A stretch of 64,000 nt of DNA, from NCBI RefSeq assembly GCF_016786215.1, contig NZ_JADOBG010000010.1, positions 124,001-188,000 of the forward strand, in the 5' to 3' direction. The stretch is from Legionella bononiensis (GTDB taxonomy: Bacteria; Pseudomonadota; Gammaproteobacteria; Legionellales; Legionellaceae). Shown one piece after another: positions 56,112-64,000 of this stretch. Made by a program: the position numbers and the translations under genes. The notes beneath the pieces are model-generated. The model had not been told where the DNA came from, ran no database searches, and saw only the letters and a list, made by a program, of their open reading frames with translations. Numbering within the stretch: the first letter of the stretch is position 1; each line of letters starts with the position of its first letter.

Positions 56112-57520
56112 AAAAAACGATTATTATAGGCGGTGGAGTCGCTGGGATGAGCGCTTTATGGGCACTTCATAAAACTCATGATGTCACTTTATTCGAATCA
56201 TCAGCAGAAGTTGGCGGCCATGCGTACACTCACGAGGTAGTGCACCAAAACCAAAAAATCTCTGTCGATATGGGCGTAGAGTATGTACACGAACGTCTGT
56301 CACCTAATTTTTTTGCGCTGATTAATCAACTGGAATTACCAACTTACATCGCCCCCCTCTCTTTTTGTGCCTTTAAAGCAGAAGATAGAGAGCGTAACTA
56401 TTGGAGTAATGTGCGCCTGGGAGGCACCCTAAATAGTCGTTTTTTCACAGAAATGGATCGCTTTCAAAGCGAATTGCAAAACTTAGTATTCCAAGATAAA
56501 GACCAATTAAAAAAACTATCCATAGGTGATTTTGTAGCTCAAGGTAACTATTCCGATGAATTTGCGAAGCAAGTCTTATTACCCATCCTAACGACCTTTT
56601 CTGGATGTCGTGCTCCTTCACTTGAATACTCACTACTCTACATTGCTATCTCATTTAACATGAATCTGTTGTCGTTTTTTTCTTCTTGCCATTGGCGTAA
56701 GTTATCTGGGGGAATTCACCAGTATCTATTAAAGCTCCAGCAACAATTAAATAAGCACATCAGACTCAACTGTGCGGTCACCAAGGTTTCACCCCAACAG
56801 GATAAAGTCCTGGTAACGCTAAGAAACGAGGAGACAGTAGAAGTCGATCAAGTACTCTTTGCTTGTCAAGCCGAAATCGCTCTACGATTACTTGATAAAC
56901 CCAGCGAATCGCAGCAAAAAGTCCTCAGTGCCTTTGAATACGTTGACGTGCAATCATGCATACATACTCATAAAGAAGCACTGAACTTACCTAGTAATGC
57001 TTACGAATACTTTCAATTTGAACTGGCTCAAAATCCAACTCATAATTTTCCTGGCTACCTTACTCGAGTGATCAATAACCTAAAACCTTATCAGGATTTA
57101 AACACTCCATTGTTTGTTAGCTTTGATAGAACAGAACAACTAGCCCGTGATAAGATAATAGCAACTAAAAACTGGCGCCTGCCTAAACTGAGGCCAAAGG
57201 ATTTATGGAATAAAATGCAAGTACGGACCATTCAAGGCCAAAATAACCTCTGGTACTGCGGCACTGATTATTCATTAACTGGACATGAAGGAGCAATGGT
57301 TTCAGGTCTGGTTATTGCTCATCGTTTAGGAGCAGAGTATCCTTTTGAAGACAATTGGCTAGCAAAATCCCAATTTAATACTATCAAGCAATTCATGGGG
57401 ATTTACACTACAACAGAGCGCTTAAAAACAACAATAAACCAAAAGACTTTTTCTTTGGTAAAGAAATTAAAGTTACACCAAAAATTCGCTCATCATTTTA
57501 TTGGCGAACTTTTGTTTTAG
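56108..57520 (+). CDS. FAD-dependent oxidoreductase (amine-oxidase/desaturase-like)
   Basis: Flavoprotein of 470 residues. The N-terminus has the dinucleotide fold GGGVAGMSAL (about 8-17), an acidic end of the second strand (LFESS) and the GG doublet (EVGGHAYTH), as in amine oxidase/phytoene-desaturase-type flavoproteins and the COG2907 group. The C-terminus holds LWYCGTDY and HEGAMVSGLVIAHRL, the family's second FAD contact. The middle (about 150-330) is the substrate domain with no motif I recognise. In this operon it probably oxidises the polyketide or its starter unit. The exact reaction cannot be told. The ATG overlaps the AT stop codon by 4 bp. Confidence 0.85.
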   Translation: MKKTIIIGGGVAGMSALWALHKTHDVTLFESSAEVGGHAYTHEVVHQNQKISVDMGVEYVHERLSPNFFALINQLELPTYIAPLSFCAFKAEDRERNYWSNVRLGGTLNSRFFTEMDRFQSELQNLVFQDKDQLKKLSIGDFVAQGNYSDEFAKQVLLPILTTFSGCRAPSLEYSLLYIAISFNMNLLSFFSSCHWRKLSGGIHQYLLKLQQQLNKHIRLNCAVTKVSPQQDKVLVTLRNEETVEVDQVLFACQAEIALRLLDKPSESQQKVLSAFEYVDVQSCIHTHKEALNLPSNAYEYFQFELAQNPTHNFPGYLTRVINNLKPYQDLNTPLFVSFDRTEQLARDKIIATKNWRLPKLRPKDLWNKMQVRTIQGQNNLWYCGTDYSLTGHEGAMVSGLVIAHRLGAEYPFEDNWLAKSQFNTIKQFMGIYTTTERLKTTINQKTFSLVKKLKLHQKFAHHFIGELLF

Positions 57521-57560
57521 AACACTCAAACAAGCACTTAGAAAGATCTTGGGGATATAT

Positions 57561-58115
57561 ATGAAAGTAACATTTGATGAAGCCAGTTTAATACTATTTA
57601 ATATGCAATTAGAGCTCATCCCGCTCCTGGAGGACAGCGCCAATTTAACCCACAACTGCATTTGGCTATCGGATCTATTTGCAACTCACGACTTGCCTGT
57701 AGCACTAATCGAACATGAAAAATTGGGTAAAATCGCGCCACCAATTCTACAAGAAGTACCTAAGGCCAAAATATTAACCAAACACCATTTCTCCATTGCC
57801 GAAGAACCCACAATTATCAACTACTTAAAACAACTTAGTCGAAAGCAAGTAGTCATAGCCGGTGCTGAGTTACATGTCTGCATTTATCAATCTGTAGTAG
57901 ATTTACTGGCACTTGGATACGAAGTATTCGTCCTCGCCGACAGCGTTTCCGCTCGTAATCGACAAGACAGTCAATGGGCACTAGAGCGATTAAAAAAGAC
58001 AAAGTGCGAATTAATTACCAAAGAAATGCTTTTTTTTGAATTAATCAAACATTCAGAACGGCCAGACTACCTTGAGCTTGCAATGAAATTTTTAGATGGC
58101 CGATACATTCGATAG
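57561..58115 (+). CDS. Isochorismatase-like cysteine hydrolase with altered active site
   Basis: Product of 184 residues, isochorismatase/cysteine-hydrolase fold: a central beta-alpha region with VVIAGAELHVCIYQSV and a following GYEVFVLADSVSAR, both typical. The family triad is Asp-Lys-Cys. Here Lys74 (TKHHFS) and Cys107 (HVC) are present, but the Asp of the usual 'DMQ' is Asn14 (FNMQ). The enzyme may therefore be impaired, or do a non-hydrolytic or binding job. ATG 57561 is used because GGGGAT lies ahead of it and the fold begins at once. A longer frame from 57501 overlaps the flavoprotein gene and adds an unrelated basic lead. Role in the pathway unknown; tailoring or release are possible. 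Confidence 0.8.
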   Translation: MKVTFDEASLILFNMQLELIPLLEDSANLTHNCIWLSDLFATHDLPVALIEHEKLGKIAPPILQEVPKAKILTKHHFSIAEEPTIINYLKQLSRKQVVIAGAELHVCIYQSVVDLLALGYEVFVLADSVSARNRQDSQWALERLKKTKCELITKEMLFFELIKHSERPDYLELAMKFLDGRYIR

Positions 58116-58127
58116 GAATACAATACT

Positions 58128-59345
58128 ATGAACCAAATAAAATCTTGGCATCACGCCAGCCAAACCCTCACCTTATTGCTTATCATGTTTATTGACGGCG
58201 TAGGTATGTCCTTGATTATCCCCCTAAGTGGCGACCTCTTTTCTCCAGGGGCTTACTCCTTACTCAGCGCTGATGCACCCAATTGGATCAACCAATTTTA
58301 CTACAGCGCCAACCTGGCCGCTTTTTCTATTGCCATGATTTTTGGCGCCAGCATTTTAGGACAACTCTCGGATAAATACGGTCGAAAACTAGTCCTTAAT
58401 CTCTCCTTATTAGGGGCATTAGCAGGCTATTTACTATGTGCCATCGCAGTGATTAGCCATGCTCCTTCACTTTTTATTTTAGGGCGTATTATTGATGGAC
58501 TGACTGCGGGCAGTATTCCAGTGGCGCAAGCGATACTCACCGATATTGACAGTAAGTCAAACCAAATGACCAGCATTGGACGAGTCATGTTTGCTGTGAC
58601 ATCCGGTTATATGTTCGGGCCAGTGATTGCCGGGAGTGCCTATCTGGGCAATACCCCAAGCCACACGCTACCCTTTCTGGTAATTGCACTATCCTGCATA
58701 GGGTGCATTGGGTTATTAAGGCTCATTAAAGAAACTAAAAGCCCACAATCAAATCTACAGAAGTTAAAACTTTTTAGCTCATTAACTTCTGTCGTCAACT
58801 TATTTAAACTCTATGCCTTGAGAAGTGCCCTGCTTAGTTTTTTCTTATTTCAATGCGCCTGGACTTTGTTTTATCAATACCTACCTAAACTACAATTGGG
58901 CAACAGTACGGCTTTAATGGCCGCGATAGGAGCCGCCATGTGCTTTGGATTTTGTTTCTTAGTCCCTAAATTAAAAATTGCCCCAGTTAAACTCATTAGC
59001 GGTTGTTTTACTCTCTTCGCAGTATTAAATTTTAGCTTTTTAGTCCCTGACTTAAGTTATGATCTCTTTAGCGTAGTAGCTGTATGTATGGCTTTATTAT
59101 ATGCCGTTGGTTACTCAGCCATGCTAGGCTTTGTGTTGTCTATCTCTAGTGATAGTGAAAAAGGGCTAATTCTTGGATCCGTCGCGTCAATTTGCGCCAT
59201 TTCTGCAGCATTAACTGCACTCTTAGGTGGCTATCTCAATGCGCTAAGTAATGTTGCCTTCTTTAGCGTCTTATTGTTAATGAGTCTCACCGCCTTGCTG
59301 ATGTTCTTTAATGCATCTCGTACTCAAACTTTAAAAGCAGCATAA
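58128..59345 (+). CDS. MFS transporter, probable product exporter
   Basis: Inner-membrane protein of 405 residues with about 12 hydrophobic segments. The cytoplasmic loop between helices 2 and 3 reads GQLSDKYGRKLVLNL, the canonical MFS motif A. The N-terminal half also has GRIIDGLTAGSIPVAQAIL and a RVMFAVTSGYMFGP segment, as in the TetA/drug:H+ antiporter group. Its location between tailoring genes and an ABC-F gene fits export of the cluster's product; substrate is not readable. It lies 12 bp after the isochorismatase-like gene and its stop is directly followed by the ATG of the ABC-F gene. Confidence 0.9.
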   Translation: MNQIKSWHHASQTLTLLLIMFIDGVGMSLIIPLSGDLFSPGAYSLLSADAPNWINQFYYSANLAAFSIAMIFGASILGQLSDKYGRKLVLNLSLLGALAGYLLCAIAVISHAPSLFILGRIIDGLTAGSIPVAQAILTDIDSKSNQMTSIGRVMFAVTSGYMFGPVIAGSAYLGNTPSHTLPFLVIALSCIGCIGLLRLIKETKSPQSNLQKLKLFSSLTSVVNLFKLYALRSALLSFFLFQCAWTLFYQYLPKLQLGNSTALMAAIGAAMCFGFCFLVPKLKIAPVKLISGCFTLFAVLNFSFLVPDLSYDLFSVVAVCMALLYAVGYSAMLGFVLSISSDSEKGLILGSVASICAISAALTALLGGYLNALSNVAFFSVLLLMSLTALLMFFNASRTQTLKAA

Positions 59346-60926
59346 ATGCCTAAAATCTTGATCGAAGCTAAAGGACTTAGCTTCCACCCACCACAAAAGC
59401 TCAAACCTTTATACTCTGATTTGGATTTGTGTTTATCAGATACAACACACTTCATGGTTGGTGATAATGGTTGTGGCAAATCAAGCTTAGCAAAAAGCCT
59501 AGCCCAACAATCTCCTCAGGTAAGTCATTTTGGAATTGTGGGTTACTTAAGTCAAGAATTGAATCCCTTTACAGGAACAGTTGCTGAGAAACTCGAGGTT
59601 AATGAGCTCTTAAAGGCATTACAACGCTGTGAAGAAGGCGGTATCTTAGAACAAGATTTTGAATTGCTGGAAAACAATTGGGACATTAAAGCCATTTTAG
59701 AAAAACAATTCGAGGCCTATGAACTACCCACCACAATTTTGAATCAACCCTATACCAGTTTGAGCGGAGGAATGCGCACTCGTCTTAATTTACTCATTTT
59801 AGAAAGACAGCGCTGCGACTTTTATATACTTGATGAACCATCCAATCATCTCGATAAAACCAGCAGAATTTGGTTAATGCATTGGATAAAAGCACATCCC
59901 AATTGCCTCATTATCAGTCACGATTTAAGTCTTTTAGAACAAAGTCAAGTCATTTTAGAGTTAAACTCCAAAGGGATACACCGCTATCAAGGAGGCTGGG
60001 AGGAATACCTGGCTTCCAAAAAACAGCAGGAACTTGAATTAGAACGGAAAGTAGCACAAACACAACAGGCCTTGGCAGAGAGCTTAAAAGCAAAACAAAA
60101 AAACCAGGAAACCTTACAAGCAAAACAAAATAAGGCCCAAAAAGATCGCCACCAAACGAATCAGTCCAAACTGATTCTGGACAAAAAGAAGGCAACCAGT
60201 GAATCAACTGGAGCACGTCTTGCTGGTTTAAATGAAAAGCGGGTCAGTGAAGCAACAAAAGCCTATACATCAGCTAAAGAAGAACTCATTGAAGTCAAAC
60301 CTCAGTCCTTTAGAGTGTCTCCAGTGGCAGCACAAAGCAAACAACATCTAATTTTAGATAACATTATCTTGCCTTATGGACATCAAAATCCAATCAATCT
60401 CCAACTTGCCGGTGGTGAACACTTATGGCTATCTGGAGAGAATGGCTCAGGAAAATCAACGCTGTTGAAAATTATTCAAGGGACAGTACAACCACTACAA
60501 GGTTCTGTGATCAAACCTAAAGAAACCGCGCTCTTGGATCAACACTTTAGCTTTTTAAATCAAGAAGAGAGTGTACTAAGTAATTTCTCAAGGCTATCAC
60601 CAGGATTAAGCGAAGCAGAATATCGAACCATCCTCGCCCAATTACGCCTTAGGAGAGAATCCGCTCTACAACCAGTTTCTACTTTAAGTGGAGGAGAAAC
60701 ATTAAAGCTGGCACTAGCTGTATTATTTAGCGGCCTCAGCTCTCCCCCTTTACTGCTGCTTGATGAACCAGATAATCACTTAGATCTCGCATCAAAAGCT
60801 TTATTACTTACAGCCCTCAAACAATACCAAGGCTCTATAGTCTTAGTCAGCCACGATGTACATTTTGTACGAGCTTTAAATATAGATAACGAATATATAT
60901 TGAGCAACCGCAACTTAAAATCCTGA
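59346..60926 (+). CDS. ABC-F family ATPase, probable self-resistance (ribosome protection) factor
   Basis: Cytoplasmic twin-ATPase of 526 residues, no membrane segment. Cassette 1: GDNGCGKSS (39-47), signature LSGGMRTRLN (about 139), LDEPSNHLD (about 162-170), switch IISHD. A long Lys/Gln-rich linker (about 225-340) is the ABC-F interdomain arm. Cassette 2: GENGSGKST (364-372), LSGGETLKL (448-456), LLLLDEPDNHLD (about 470). ABC-F proteins work on ribosomes; those next to antibiotic clusters often dislodge the drug. The gene abuts the MFS gene with no gap and ends the operon. This points to protection against its own product, though a general stress role cannot be excluded. It is clearly distinct from the ABC-F at 23489. 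Confidence 0.9.
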   Translation: MPKILIEAKGLSFHPPQKLKPLYSDLDLCLSDTTHFMVGDNGCGKSSLAKSLAQQSPQVSHFGIVGYLSQELNPFTGTVAEKLEVNELLKALQRCEEGGILEQDFELLENNWDIKAILEKQFEAYELPTTILNQPYTSLSGGMRTRLNLLILERQRCDFYILDEPSNHLDKTSRIWLMHWIKAHPNCLIISHDLSLLEQSQVILELNSKGIHRYQGGWEEYLASKKQQELELERKVAQTQQALAESLKAKQKNQETLQAKQNKAQKDRHQTNQSKLILDKKKATSESTGARLAGLNEKRVSEATKAYTSAKEELIEVKPQSFRVSPVAAQSKQHLILDNIILPYGHQNPINLQLAGGEHLWLSGENGSGKSTLLKIIQGTVQPLQGSVIKPKETALLDQHFSFLNQEESVLSNFSRLSPGLSEAEYRTILAQLRLRRESALQPVSTLSGGETLKLALAVLFSGLSSPPLLLLDEPDNHLDLASKALLLTALKQYQGSIVLVSHDVHFVRALNIDNEYILSNRNLKS

Positions 60927-60939
60927 GACACAAACCTAA

Positions 60940-61137
60940 TTAAGCATTAAAACGATGCGACAAAAAATGCTTCTCCTTAACGCCATCCAGGCTTTGCTCC
61001 ACGGATACAATGGTTTTAGCTAGGAGACCTTGTGGATTAGTTACCGTAATTTCTTTTAAGCTATAAACTAATTGCTCAAGGTTATTAAAGTCTGTATCAA
61101 TTAAATCCAGCACCTTCTTAACCTCTTTTAGTCCCAT
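60940..61137 (-). CDS. Short ORF of uncertain status
   Basis: A 65-codon frame convergent with the ABC-F gene. The predicted peptide is helical and Leu/Val-rich (MGLKEVKKVLDLIDTDFNN). An AAGGCGG lies about 11 nt before the ATG, slightly far. The frame stays open upstream of the ATG into the hipA remnant region, which weakens the case for a real start. I recognise no family. It may be a small gene or a remnant of the same degraded locus. Confidence 0.25.
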   Translation of the reverse strand: MGLKEVKKVLDLIDTDFNNLEQLVYSLKEITVTNPQGLLAKTIVSVEQSLDGVKEKHFLSHRFNA

Positions 61138-61168
61138 ATTGGTTAATTCCGCCTTAAAAAAGCAGGGA

Positions 61169-61522
61169 TTTGTATGGCGGTGAATTGTGTTTTATGTTTG
61201 CATTTCAAATGTAGACGATCATTTGAGAAATCAGGGGTTTTTTCACCAACCAGATGGCTGGGTCTTATCTCCTGCATACGATATGATTCCAGTTGCACAT
61301 TCTGATGGTCTTAAACTAAATATTTCTGAATCTGATAATACCCAATCTCTAGAATTAGTTAAATCAGTTGCACCCTATTTCCGGGTTTACAAAAATATAG
61401 CTGATGTATTATTAACTGAAATGCTAATGATCATTAAGAACTGGCGAAAAATAGCATCACAACTTGGTATAAGCCAATCAGAACAAAAAAGTATGGCATC
61501 GGCATTTAGATTGGTTGAATAA
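61169..61522 (+). pseudogene. hipA kinase remnant, C-terminal part with in-frame stop
   Basis: The frame encodes the C-terminal catalytic part of a HipA-type toxin kinase: VFYVCISNVDDHLRNQGF, then a GWVLSPAYDMIPV stretch. The Asn-Asp-Asp-His block and the PAYD motif match HipA. Just upstream the same frame reads F-V-W-R-stop-I-V-F: a TGA (61181-61183) stands where HipA proteins have Arg in the 'WRRIVF' segment, a single C-to-T change from CGA. The N-terminal two thirds of hipA and the antitoxin hipB are missing. The remaining open frame from 61187 (GTG) is thus almost certainly not a functional toxin. Confidence 0.78.
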
Positions 61523-61525
61523 TCA

Positions 61526-61544
61526 TATAGTTAAAGTAACTATA
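61526..61544. promoter_or_regulatory. Perfect 8 bp inverted repeat after the hipA remnant
   Basis: TATAGTTA-aag-TAACTATA directly follows the hipA stop codon. The arms are perfect, the spacer is 3 bp and there is no T-run, so it is more like an operator than a terminator. It could be a leftover regulator site. Nothing else is evident in the ~280 bp up to the next gene. Confidence 0.3.
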
Positions 61545-61800
61545 CTATCAAAATGTTATTTTTAGAGATAGATAAATCATAGTATTGTGACCCAAACGTG
61601 TCATAACTGTGACAGCGCTACGCGATTTTAGGTAGTTATAGGAAGTTTCCCTGGGAGTTGAAGCATCTCAATGCATTGATTTTATTGATATTTATAAATA
61701 AATCGTCTGGCATCGAAGCAAACTATCGAGGGTTCGTGCCTTTCCGGGGCACTGCATTCATCCACAACGCACCCTAACTCTTAATCTATAATTTTTAAAA

Positions 61801-63966
61801 TTAAATTCCTCCCTTATTTGGAGCAGAACCATTTTTTTCTTCTTTCGTTTCATTGGATTGTTTTGTACGCTGGGTCATCGTGTTATTGGTCACAAAAAAA
61901 GAATGCCGGGTAATCAGATTAGCATTATTGGAGATATTTTCTTTATCAGATACAGCTGCCGAGGCATAGGTATTTACTTGTAAATCAATATCAAACCCCA
62001 ACTTCGAATTTAATATACGTATGCGTTCAATAAAATACAAACCACGTTCATTGTCAGGCGACATCTTGATAAAAGTCAGCATATTTCTTTTGTAGGTATC
62101 GGATAACTTGAGAGAAGGAAGTTCTTCAACTGCTGCAATAAAAGCTTCATGAGTATCATAAGCAGGAACTATATAAAAGTCAGAATTATTATGCCAACCA
62201 TCTAATAATTTCTGACTTAATTGAGTCAATATATCGCTCAATTGATGTTTTTTGATAGAACATTGGCTACGTTTAAGTGAGTTTACAATGTCAATCAGAT
62301 CCCTTAGAGAATTAATGCGAGTACAATAGAGCAAATCGGATATCTTCTTGATGACATTTTTTCCCTGCAACGAAACACCATCTATCACTTGGCAAAACTC
62401 AGGCCCAGTAATCGTTTTCTTTGCCTGTATCATTTTATCTATAAAGACAGTAACTCCTTGAACTATTTGCTGCTCAGCAAGACCATTTTTTTTCGCTTCA
62501 GTCACATAGTGAACAACATCAAAAGTTCCATTAGTGTATGGAAGTTTAGCAATTAAGTGCTGAATATGTGCCAAGACTTTGGGATGATCCAGCGATACAT
62601 ACGATTTTAAATTATGGAATGCTGGAAGATTAGTACTAAATCGTATTACCAGGTCAGCTAGTAAATCAGGATTTATTTTATTATGAAGTGAAAGCAAATC
62701 GACAATTCTTTTAACGCGAAAACACAATGTTATTTTGCTGCCAAACCCAAGCGTCATGATTTTATCAATATTATTCTTTACATAACTGTTTAATAGATCA
62801 ACCGTCATTTGCTCAAAGCCATCAAGCTTTTTACTGTTTCTAATGATCTCAGAATAACTTTTAAGATAATTTAACCTATTAAACAGATCGTCAGATTGGT
62901 TTGATATTTTCTTTGCCAGGACTTGATCAAACAGGTTGGTTAATTGCTTTTTATAGGTAGCCTCTTGAGTCACATGCGATTCGATAGCATTGACGATCAT
63001 ACCGCGTAGATCTTTCGGTATTCTTTTCATTGATTTTAATGCATTCAAAGCCATAGGAGAAAACAAAGGTAAGGATTTATTTCTTAATTGTTCAAGAACT
63101 ATATCCTTTGCCTTTTGAAGTTCCGTTTCAATTTCTGCATTAATGGATTCTCGTAGGTCATCAGGTAGATAAGTATCTGCAGGTTGTAGGAATTTTTTTT
63201 CCCGACCAACCACAGCATGGAGATCACCATACATGCTGAAAATTTTTATCTGCTCAACAGTCATCGTAAGAAAATCAGGAGAAGACGATGCCACTTGAGC
63301 ATGGATATAATCCCTGCACATAATCTTAAATAAGGCTGCACTATCTGAATTACTTAAATCGGCTTGTTCTTTAGTAAATCGATGTATTCCTGAATACTCA
63401 AACAAAGTAAGTTTAATACCGGTTTGTTGTTCATATTCCTTTTGTAAATAGATTGCTTGTAATAATGGAGCATGGTGATGAAATGCTTCAGCAATGCCCT
63501 CTGTAGTTCCTCTCAATTGTTTATTGGCAAATACAGCATCTTGAGTGAAATAAATTGCATCAAACTGATCAATATGATAAATAATTTCTGAGTGGGCTGA
63601 TTTACTATTACCCCCACCTATTTGTAAGGAAGCGATCAAATCCAGCAATGCAGTTTCTTTTAGTTTTTCATCATCTCGTGCATCGTCAACGCCAGCTATA
63701 GTCTTTTTTTTACCAAAGCCTGAAACAATATTGGTTTTAGCGATCGATTTAATGTGTTGATGTTTTGGATCATTATCTACAATTAAAAATCCTGCCGCTG
63801 CAAACGGTACAGCACCAAAACCAACTAAAGCAACAGACCGATTAGGATTTCCATGTTTCGTTAAGCGATCCGCTTTTTTTGTTCTGGTGGGTTTCCCCTT
63901 TCGGCGTAATGTTTTTCTTATTTCTAATTCAGCCTGAGTTTCTATATTTTTATTTTTCTTATTCAC
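61801..63966 (-). CDS. Large uncharacterised protein, effector-like; start may lie beyond the window
   Basis: At least 721 residues. A very basic N-terminus (RKTLRRKGKPTRTKKADRLTKHG) is followed by one hydrophobic stretch (ALVGFGAVPFAAAGFLIV, about 46-63). A long helical body without a recognised domain follows. The segment HSEIIYHIDQFDAIYFTQD (about 125) and HHHAPLLQAIYLQKEYE (about 168) stand out but match no family I know. The C-terminus is polar and Glu/Lys-rich (SNETKEEKNGSAPNKG), which would suit a Dot/Icm signal. The first start in the window is a GTG at 63966 with no Shine-Dalgarno. The frame has no stop between it and the right edge, so the real start may be outside. Confidence 0.6.
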   Translation of the reverse strand: MNKKNKNIETQAELEIRKTLRRKGKPTRTKKADRLTKHGNPNRSVALVGFGAVPFAAAGFLIVDNDPKHQHIKSIAKTNIVSGFGKKKTIAGVDDARDDEKLKETALLDLIASLQIGGGNSKSAHSEIIYHIDQFDAIYFTQDAVFANKQLRGTTEGIAEAFHHHAPLLQAIYLQKEYEQQTGIKLTLFEYSGIHRFTKEQADLSNSDSAALFKIMCRDYIHAQVASSSPDFLTMTVEQIKIFSMYGDLHAVVGREKKFLQPADTYLPDDLRESINAEIETELQKAKDIVLEQLRNKSLPLFSPMALNALKSMKRIPKDLRGMIVNAIESHVTQEATYKKQLTNLFDQVLAKKISNQSDDLFNRLNYLKSYSEIIRNSKKLDGFEQMTVDLLNSYVKNNIDKIMTLGFGSKITLCFRVKRIVDLLSLHNKINPDLLADLVIRFSTNLPAFHNLKSYVSLDHPKVLAHIQHLIAKLPYTNGTFDVVHYVTEAKKNGLAEQQIVQGVTVFIDKMIQAKKTITGPEFCQVIDGVSLQGKNVIKKISDLLYCTRINSLRDLIDIVNSLKRSQCSIKKHQLSDILTQLSQKLLDGWHNNSDFYIVPAYDTHEAFIAAVEELPSLKLSDTYKRNMLTFIKMSPDNERGLYFIERIRILNSKLGFDIDLQVNTYASAAVSDKENISNNANLITRHSFFVTNNTMTQRTKQSNETKEEKNGSAPNKGGI

Positions 63967-64000
63967 CGTCGCGGAGGGGTCAGCTATTCCACGTGCAAAT

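Overview
The window looks like a chromosomal segment of a Legionella or close relative (Legionellales, Gammaproteobacteria). The base composition is AT-rich. It combines gammaproteobacterial housekeeping blocks (recG, eno-ftsB, pal-cpoB-queE, an Mla-type lipid transporter) with a mevalonate isoprenoid pathway, which is unusual for a gammaproteobacterium but established for Legionella and Coxiella. It also carries several large, poorly conserved proteins of the kind found among Dot/Icm effectors. The genus assignment is inference; no rRNA gene is present.

Layout. 1-8.8 kb: start of an unidentified gene, an AI-2E/PerM transporter, recG, an intergenic region with three perfect DnaA boxes, two zinc/iron-type transporters (CDF and ZIP), Maf, enolase, a tandem array of ~83 bp palindromic repeats, and ftsB. 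8.9-17.3 kb: an unknown protein, then a long minus-strand run of tightly packed genes: Mla-type ABC transporter (STAS-permease fusion, ATPase, MCE protein, lipoprotein), pal, cpoB, queE, mvaD and mevalonate kinase. 17.4-25.2 kb: accessory Legionella-type genes, including three tandem paralogues (each with its own promoter-like element and terminator), an ABC-F ATPase preceded by a short-ORF/hairpin attenuator, and a Tyr/Arg-rich secreted peptide. 26.2-29.4 kb: the second half of the mevalonate pathway (fni, HMG-CoA reductase, a phosphomevalonate-kinase-like GHMP kinase). 29.6-35.7 kb: a lipase-like effector candidate, three tRNA genes and a methyltransferase-domain effector candidate.

35.8-60.9 kb: the main item, a ~25 kb hybrid NRPS/trans-AT polyketide synthase cluster. 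Two divergent operons share an 85 bp promoter region. The minus operon encodes three megasynthases: KR-ACP-KS-KR-ACP-KS; KS-ACP-TE; and C-A-PCP-KS-DH. The plus operon encodes a fourth (KR-cMT-ACP-ACP-KS-DH), a free-standing acyltransferase, an FAD oxidoreductase, an isochorismatase-like protein with an altered active site, an MFS exporter and an ABC-F ATPase. No synthase carries an AT domain, so the single free AT should load all carrier proteins. Protein ends match as split modules (KS-DH at one C-terminus, KR at the next N-terminus), which suggests the order C-A-PCP-KS-DH, then KR-MT-ACP-ACP-KS-DH, then KR-ACP-KS-KR-ACP-KS, then KS-ACP-TE. The adenylation pocket reads closest to glycine by eye. 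The likely product is a short, glycine-started, C-methylated, partly unsaturated acyl chain released by the thioesterase. The MFS and ABC-F genes at the end of the operon look like export and self-protection.

60.9-64.0 kb: a decayed hipA fragment with an in-frame stop, and a large unknown gene whose true start may lie beyond the right edge.
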